This document shows positions 61,809-64,000 of a DNA stretch of 64,000 nucleotides, piece after piece. A program made the translations under genes and the position numbers. Location: positions 1 to 64,000 of the forward strand of contig NZ_JAGGKV010000011.1 of the NCBI RefSeq assembly GCF_017874035.1, written 5' to 3'. Under the pieces are notes generated by a model, which had not been told where the DNA came from, ran no database searches, and worked only from the letters and a program-made list of their open reading frames with translations. The first letter of the stretch is position 1, and every line of letters begins with the position of its first letter. Origin of the DNA: Paenibacillus aceris. Lineage in GTDB: Bacteria > Bacillota > Bacilli > Paenibacillales > NBRC-103111.

Positions 61809-62881
61809 ACATGTTCCAGCCCTTCAATCAGCATCAGAAGCGTCATCGATTGACCGTATGGCATCGGGCAGATTGGAATATCGCGGTACTCTTGAAGTGT
61901 ACGTCCCATTCCGGTGCCATAAGATACGCCTTGTACGATGCCGTCGGAATCAATGTGAGAAACGACGGCATCATACGCTTTCATACCGATCTCTCTATAG
62001 GATTGAGGCAGGTAACCTTTGCGAACTGCCTTCAGAATGCCGTACGCAAAAGCTGCTGTCGCCGATGTTTCCGTATAGGAGCTCGGATCGTCGAGAAGCG
62101 TATGCCACATGCCGTCGGCAGCCTGCAATTCTGCAAGCTTTGCCGCTTGCTGCTCCAAAGCGGAAAGAAGCAGCCACTCCACCGGCTTCGGAAGTTCAAT
62201 CATTTCCAAATAATCAACGAGTCCGGCTGTGTACCACGAATTGCCTCGAGCCCATAGCGCTTCTGCAAAGTGGTGACGACCGTTAAAGGTCCAACCGTGA
62301 AACAGCAGTCCCGTGCGGCGGTCAGTCAAATATTTGAGATGCAGCAGGAACTGATACACGCTTTCATCGATATACGACTCTTCATTCAGCAGCAAACCCA
62401 TGCGGCATACGAATAAGACGGTCATATAAAGCGTGTCATCCCATACCTCGCCTTCATTCAGTTGTCCCGAAACGACGTGCTGGATTCCGCCTTCTTCTGT
62501 ACGCGGCATTTCCTTTACTGCATACGCTGCCCACTCGCGGCAAAGCGCCATATAATCCTCACGTCCCGTTTCTTCGGCGAGAAAGCTTAGCGTCAGCATC
62601 GGACACATGGTATTTACATTTTTGGAAGGAAGCCCTTCGACAATTCTGCGATCAAACCACTCAATTAAATATTGCTTGATATCAGGATTTTGGGTTTTAC
62701 GGTAATACAAATAAAGCGAGAATAAACCGACACCCTGCGGCCACTCCCAGTTTTCCATGGAAATAATGCCAATCGGACAGCTTTCTTCTACGGCACCGCC
62801 TTGCAGATGCTTCAGCTTACCGATCACTTTTTCAATTAATGCATGAACTTCGTTTTTGTCAAAATCAATCGTTTGTTTCAT
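61805..62881 (-). CDS. GH105 unsaturated uronyl hydrolase
   Basis: 358 residues. Family motifs: ENWEWPQGVGLFSLYLYY, the catalytic Asp region EVWDDTLYMTVLF, RHHFAEALWARGNSWYTAGL, and WHTLLDDPSSYTETSATAAF. YteR/YesR-type enzymes remove unsaturated galacturonyl or glucuronyl residues from lyase products. The start overlaps the upstream gene's stop by one base (TAATG), and its end overlaps the next start, so the three genes form a tightly coupled operon. It is cytoplasmic. Presence of both GH88 and GH105 in the window suggests two types of unsaturated product. Confidence 0.93.
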   Translation of the reverse strand: MKQTIDFDKNEVHALIEKVIGKLKHLQGGAVEESCPIGIISMENWEWPQGVGLFSLYLYYRKTQNPDIKQYLIEWFDRRIVEGLPSKNVNTMCPMLTLSFLAEETGREDYMALCREWAAYAVKEMPRTEEGGIQHVVSGQLNEGEVWDDTLYMTVLFVCRMGLLLNEESYIDESVYQFLLHLKYLTDRRTGLLFHGWTFNGRHHFAEALWARGNSWYTAGLVDYLEMIELPKPVEWLLLSALEQQAAKLAELQAADGMWHTLLDDPSSYTETSATAAFAYGILKAVRKGYLPQSYREIGMKAYDAVVSHIDSDGIVQGVSYGTGMGRTLQEYRDIPICPMPYGQSMTLLMLIEGLEHV

Positions 62882-64000
62882 TACATGTCACCGCTTTCCA
62901 TTTGATGAGGATCGAGCGTCAGCCAGGCAAGCTGCTTCTCGAACTCGTACAATCGGGTATTTCTTATCTCCATGTAGGCTTCCCGAGGCACTTCACCGTC
63001 TTTATGCGAGCTTTCGTCTATGCGCAGCCCGGCTGCCAGCGAGGCGGCTTCGTCGAAGCCCCTAACCCCGTCAGCATAATAAATAGCCCAACCGCTCTCT
63101 AGTCTCGCCTGCTGAAGCAGCTGCGTCTCGCCTGTGTAAAGCAGTTGTCGCAAGCGAAGCGTATTGCCGTCCTGCACCTTCTGGAGCTGAGGCAGTTGAC
63201 GAGATTGTCCGCCATACCTGATACCGGAGAGCGGGGCGATCAACACCGCCGAATCGGGATATTGCAGAATCGTCCATTCCCTGCCGTCAGCACCTAATGC
63301 AACACCTGTGTTCCCATTCCAATCTGGCACGACCCACTCATCGGCAATTTCGCACGCTTCATTATGCAATCTGCTCATACTGCGAACAGCAAGAACAACA
63401 TGGTCATTCTGCACGGAGCGCAGCTGCACATCCGGATACCAAGTCTCTTGGAATAAGGCGGGTCCCAAGTAAGCAGATGCGTAGCTGGCCGGATGTGTAC
63501 GCTCTTTTTCGCCATCATGAACATGCCAGCGAAGGTATGACACCTGATGTCCAAGCACGGCCAGCGATACCGGATACGATTGCCAGCCCAAGCCCCATGT
63601 CGGCCATTGATACGAGCCGGCAACGACAGGGAAACGGTTGATGCTGCCGATTCTTCCCGTTATACCGATCCAGGTATGCGCATAGCGATCATCCATCACG
63701 CGTTCCAATCGTTTCCGCTGTGCAGGCAGCTCGGGAGCAGGCTCTGCCCGCTGCAACTTCTCCTCGAACAACCAATAATAGACACCTCCATCTAAACTGC
63801 TCAACGTTTCCGATAAGGTCTCCGGATCGCAATCCACACCCGAGATTCGCCACATCAGACTTTTCGGATGCAAATTGCCTTCAACATTATAGCTGCGAAT
63901 CGTTGGCACGAACTCGCATCCGCCATGGAACCTCACGTAATCGATCAAGTCATCCATCACGCTGGATAACTTCATTCGCAGTTCCGTATGGGATGTCTGC
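62881..64000 (-). CDS. Uncharacterised protein, 5' end outside the window
   Basis: The frame is open to the window edge. The first ATG inside is at 63975 but has only a poor binding site, and the sequence before it is also open, so this is probably the C-terminal part of a longer protein. The visible 364 residues are largely beta-strand with many Trp and Tyr residues (SYQWPTWGLGWQSYPVSLAVL, YLRWHVHDGEKERTHPASYA). This is consistent with the beta-sandwich half of a heparinase-like or other toroid lyase. No family signature was recognised. It is the first visible gene of the operon with GH105. Confidence 0.6.
   Translation of the reverse strand, partial: QTSHTELRMKLSSVMDDLIDYVRFHGGCEFVPTIRSYNVEGNLHPKSLMWRISGVDCDPETLSETLSSLDGGVYYWLFEEKLQRAEPAPELPAQRKRLERVMDDRYAHTWIGITGRIGSINRFPVVAGSYQWPTWGLGWQSYPVSLAVLGHQVSYLRWHVHDGEKERTHPASYASAYLGPALFQETWYPDVQLRSVQNDHVVLAVRSMSRLHNEACEIADEWVVPDWNGNTGVALGADGREWTILQYPDSAVLIAPLSGIRYGGQSRQLPQLQKVQDGNTLRLRQLLYTGETQLLQQARLESGWAIYYADGVRGFDEAASLAAGLRIDESSHKDGEVPREAYMEIRNTRLYEFEKQLAWLTLDPHQMESGDM

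Overview
The window looks like chromosomal DNA from a spore-forming, low-to-mid GC Bacillota, most likely Paenibacillaceae. Most genes have strong AGGAGG-type ribosome binding sites, often before GTG or TTG starts. Secreted proteins carry Gram-positive signal peptides, two solute-binding lipoproteins have LSAC lipoboxes, and the transporter and regulator families (LplB/YtcP-type permeases, a large membrane-bound AraC regulator, very long modular glycosidases) are typical of that group. This is inference from gene content; no rRNA or tRNA is present.

The window is a large glycan-utilisation region, almost all on the minus strand. Positions 1-5100 are a margin: a disrupted small gene, a GFGP-repeat (spore-type) protein, a DUF2278/YukJ protein, a GntR/LacI-type regulator, and the fused remnant of an ABC transporter operon beside a 46-bp inverted repeat. 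Positions 5188-11216 hold a GH20 hexosaminidase and a secreted endonuclease/exonuclease/phosphatase-fold enzyme. Positions 12062-20151 are one seven-gene operon: Gfo/Idh/MocA dehydrogenase, aldo-keto reductase, GH88 unsaturated uronyl hydrolase, two uncharacterised (alpha/alpha)-type proteins, a fumarylacetoacetase-family hydrolase and a mutarotase-like protein. Then come a giant GH141-like beta-helix protein, a sugar ABC transporter operon ending in a heparinase II/III-like lyase, and its probable AraC activator. Positions 33147-48896 hold an antiterminator, a GH20, a two-component system, a GH84 and another GH20. Positions 49010-53224 are a sulfatase with an SsuABC/AtsRBC-type transporter. 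Positions 53850-58736 are a probable O-demethylase operon (MocD-, MocE- and MocF-like proteins plus glutathione-independent formaldehyde dehydrogenase) with its own AraC regulator. Positions 59877-64000 are a third uronide operon with GH105 and two uncharacterised proteins.

Two features tie the region together. First, six secreted enzymes (three GH20, one GH84, one GH141-like, one phosphodiesterase-fold) each end in cohesin, FIVAR and dockerin modules, with both partners of the cohesin-dockerin pair on the same chain. Two sequence classes of this tail exist, each confined to one half of the region. This suggests a self-assembling extracellular enzyme complex without a separate scaffoldin. Second, four loci (the GH88 operon, the ABC/heparinase operon, the AraC gene and the sulfatase operon) share an upstream element with strictly conserved spacing, suggesting one regulon.

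The combined activities (removal of beta-N-acetylhexosamine, uronate lyases and unsaturated uronyl hydrolases, desulfation, possible demethylation, oxidative sugar catabolism) point to a sulfated, uronic-acid- and aminosugar-containing, perhaps O-methylated, glycan. The exact substrate cannot be read from the sequence.
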